Translations under genes and position numbers: made by a program
Assembly: GCA_009784145.1 (NCBI GenBank)
Contig: WRCI01000096.1
Coordinates: 1-6,548 of the forward strand
Origin: Methanobrevibacter sp.
GTDB lineage: Archaea > Methanobacteriota > Methanobacteria > Methanobacteriales > Methanobacteriaceae
Direction of reading: 5' to 3'
DNA: 6,548 nt
The notes under the pieces: generated by a model
The model's input: only the letters and a program-made list of their open reading frames with translations
What the model was told of the DNA's origin: nothing
Databases searched by the model: none
Shown here: piece by piece, positions 5,118 to 6,548 of the stretch
Layout of the letters: each line of letters begins with the position of its first letter
How positions within the stretch are numbered: the first letter of the stretch is position 1

Positions 5118-5125
5118 TTTAAATA
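5118..5125 (+). promoter_or_regulatory. Putative TATA box of the permease gene
   Basis: TTTAAATA lies 46 bases upstream of the ATG, predicting transcription near 5147 and a leader of about 15 bases that still includes GGTGAT. Another TATA-like stretch (TATATAAATA) lies near 5071-5080 and would give a leader of about 65 bases. Confidence 0.4.
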
Positions 5126-5163
5126 GCATAAGAAATTATTTTTGATAATAGCAAGGTGATAAG

Positions 5164-6417
5164 ATGTTTGATCTTATTTTAGCTTGCTTTTTAGGTATTG
5201 TTTGTGGCGCAATTACTGGAATGATTCCTGGAATTCATGTGAATACAGCAGGAGCTATAATGTTTGCTTCTTCTGCATTTTTACTTGGGATTTTTTCTCC
5301 TGAGTTTTTATGTGTATTTTTAGTATCTATATCCATTGCCCATGCATTAATTGAGTTTGTACCATCTATGCTTTTGGGTGTTCCAGAAGAAGGCACAGCT
5401 ATGTCAATTCTACCAGGACATAGAATGACTCTTGAAGGTAGATCAAAAGAAGCTATTAGAATAGTTTCTCTCGCTGGTTTTGGAACGATAATTGTTATTA
5501 TTAACTTGCTTCCAATTTTTGCAGTAGTTTTACCAGCTACTCAAGAAATTATTAAACCATATACATTTTTAATACTTCTTGTAGTTTCAGTATATCTTCT
5601 ATGGAAGTTAACAAATGGTAAAAAAGCATTTGTATGGGCATCTTTACTATTTATTTTCTCTGGATTACTTGGGTGGACAGTGTTTCAAACACCAATTTCT
5701 TCTGGAATCTCAATGATGTGTATATTTTCAGGATTGTTCGGAATAAGTACGATTCTCTATAGCTTAAATGAAAGTTCATTTATACCTCATCAAAATAAGT
5801 TTTATGATCTTGAATTGAACATGAATATGTTAAGAGGAATTTTTGCAGGAGGAATAGCTGGAGCCATACTTGCATTTTTACCAGGATTTGGTCCAGCTCA
5901 AGGAAGTATAATTGCCCAAGCAGCTGCTGGTGGCGATGGTGAAGATGATACTGAGAATTTTTTAACAGCGATTAGTGGATTAAACACTTCTGACACATTA
6001 TTTTCTCTTATTTGCATTTATTTAATTGGAAATCCAAGAAGCGGCATAGCTGTGTATATGGATTATATAATAGCTAATTTTACAGTTTCACATATGCTGG
6101 TTTTTAGCTTTGCTGCACTTACAGCGGTATCAGTTTCACTAGCTCTTTGTTTGAAGTTAGGAGATAGCTTTTCAAAATTGATGCAAAATATTGATTATAA
6201 AAAACTCTCTATTTCAGTTATAATCTTGATGATAGTCATTTTGTATATCTTTGCAATAGTTTATAGTGCTCCAATTCTCTATATCACACTTGTTCTCATT
6301 ACTTCAACAGCTATGGGGTTACTTCCACATTATTTAGGATTAGGTAAGTCTCATTTAATGGGTGTTTTGATTATTCCTGCAATGGTAGTCTATTTTGGCA
6401 TGTTAACAATTTTTTGA
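5164..6417 (+). CDS. TctA-family membrane permease (archaeal TctA/DUF112 type)
   Basis: A 417-residue integral membrane protein of the TctA family (PF01970; the archaeal group is COG1784). Bacterial TctA is the large permease of tripartite tricarboxylate transporters, but the substrate of archaeal members is unknown and I do not assign one. I count roughly 10-12 hydrophobic segments and no cleaved signal peptide. Two half-repeats are visible by their P-G loops: GMIPGIHVNTAG (19-30) in the first half and LPGFGPAQG (239-247) in the second, each beside a membrane helix. The family loop LGVPEEGTAMSILPGHRM sits around residues 71-88, with LPGH at 83-86. The protein is somewhat shorter than the roughly 500 residues usual for bacterial TctA. 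GGTGAT ends three bases before the ATG, the same spacing as in abce1. No TctB (small membrane protein) or TctC (binding protein) gene is in the window. Confidence 0.88.
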   Translation: MFDLILACFLGIVCGAITGMIPGIHVNTAGAIMFASSAFLLGIFSPEFLCVFLVSISIAHALIEFVPSMLLGVPEEGTAMSILPGHRMTLEGRSKEAIRIVSLAGFGTIIVIINLLPIFAVVLPATQEIIKPYTFLILLVVSVYLLWKLTNGKKAFVWASLLFIFSGLLGWTVFQTPISSGISMMCIFSGLFGISTILYSLNESSFIPHQNKFYDLELNMNMLRGIFAGGIAGAILAFLPGFGPAQGSIIAQAAAGGDGEDDTENFLTAISGLNTSDTLFSLICIYLIGNPRSGIAVYMDYIIANFTVSHMLVFSFAALTAVSVSLALCLKLGDSFSKLMQNIDYKKLSISVIILMIVILYIFAIVYSAPILYITLVLITSTAMGLLPHYLGLGKSHLMGVLIIPAMVVYFGMLTIF

Positions 6418-6475
6418 ATTTGATTTATTTAATAAGTTTTATTATAAATGATATATTAAATATATTGGCTATATA

Positions 6476-6496
6476 TTTATTATATTTTATAATAAA
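6476..6496. terminator. AT hairpin downstream of the permease
   Basis: TTTATTATA (6476-6484) and TATAATAAA (6488-6496) form a perfect 9-base inverted repeat with a TTT loop, 58 bases after the permease stop. It may mark the transcript end, but an all-A/T stem is weak and such symmetry is common here. The remaining bases to the window end hold no gene. Confidence 0.25.
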
Positions 6497-6548
6497 AGAA
6501 TTATATTTATTATATTATTATATAAAATATTTATATTTATTAAATTAT

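Overview
This window looks like chromosomal DNA from a very AT-rich methanogenic archaeon. The archaeal call rests on archaeal-type translation genes (ABCE1, Pth2, aEF-1beta and a small Zn-ribbon protein), a kinase assigned to methanofuran biosynthesis (MfnE), GGTGAT/GGAGG ribosome binding sites and TTTAAATA-type TATA boxes. The intergenic DNA is almost pure A/T and rich in repeats. Methanobacteriales, in the Methanobrevibacter/Methanosphaera range, is my best inference, but the genus cannot be fixed from the sequence alone.

Layout, left to right. Positions 1-1765 (minus strand) hold a nearly complete ABCE1/Rli1 ribosome-recycling ATPase that lacks only its last few codons at the window edge. 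Positions 1766-2117 are a divergent AT-rich promoter region. A plus-strand series follows: peptidyl-tRNA hydrolase Pth2 (2118-2459); a 275-base spacer with dense TAGTA/TACTA inverted repeats; the MfnE-like amino-acid-kinase-family enzyme (2735-3505); one base later, a 53-residue four-knuckle Zn-ribbon protein (3507-3668) that is not obvious without small-ORF reading; a 935-base gene-free region made largely of different AT-rich tandem repeats (3669-4603); aEF-1beta (4604-4873); another AT-rich spacer with a perfect 18-base duplication; and a TctA-family membrane permease (5164-6417). The last 131 bases are non-coding.

How the genes fit together. Four of the six genes serve translation: aEF-1beta recharges aEF-1alpha during elongation, Pth2 rescues dropped-off peptidyl-tRNA, ABCE1 splits ribosomes after termination or stalling, and the Zn-ribbon protein belongs to a family predicted to act in translation. 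MfnE is a C1-cofactor biosynthesis enzyme sharing an operon with the Zn-ribbon gene. The permease has its own promoter-like site and is probably unrelated.

I do not see a new defence, mobile or biosynthetic system. The points most worth a second look are the start codon of mfnE (a good ribosome binding site sits in front of an in-frame ATT), the Asn-rich repeat tail of MfnE, the TAGTA inverted-repeat cluster upstream of mfnE, and the repeat-filled gap between the Zn-ribbon and aEF-1beta genes, which includes a promoter-like site with no gene close behind it.
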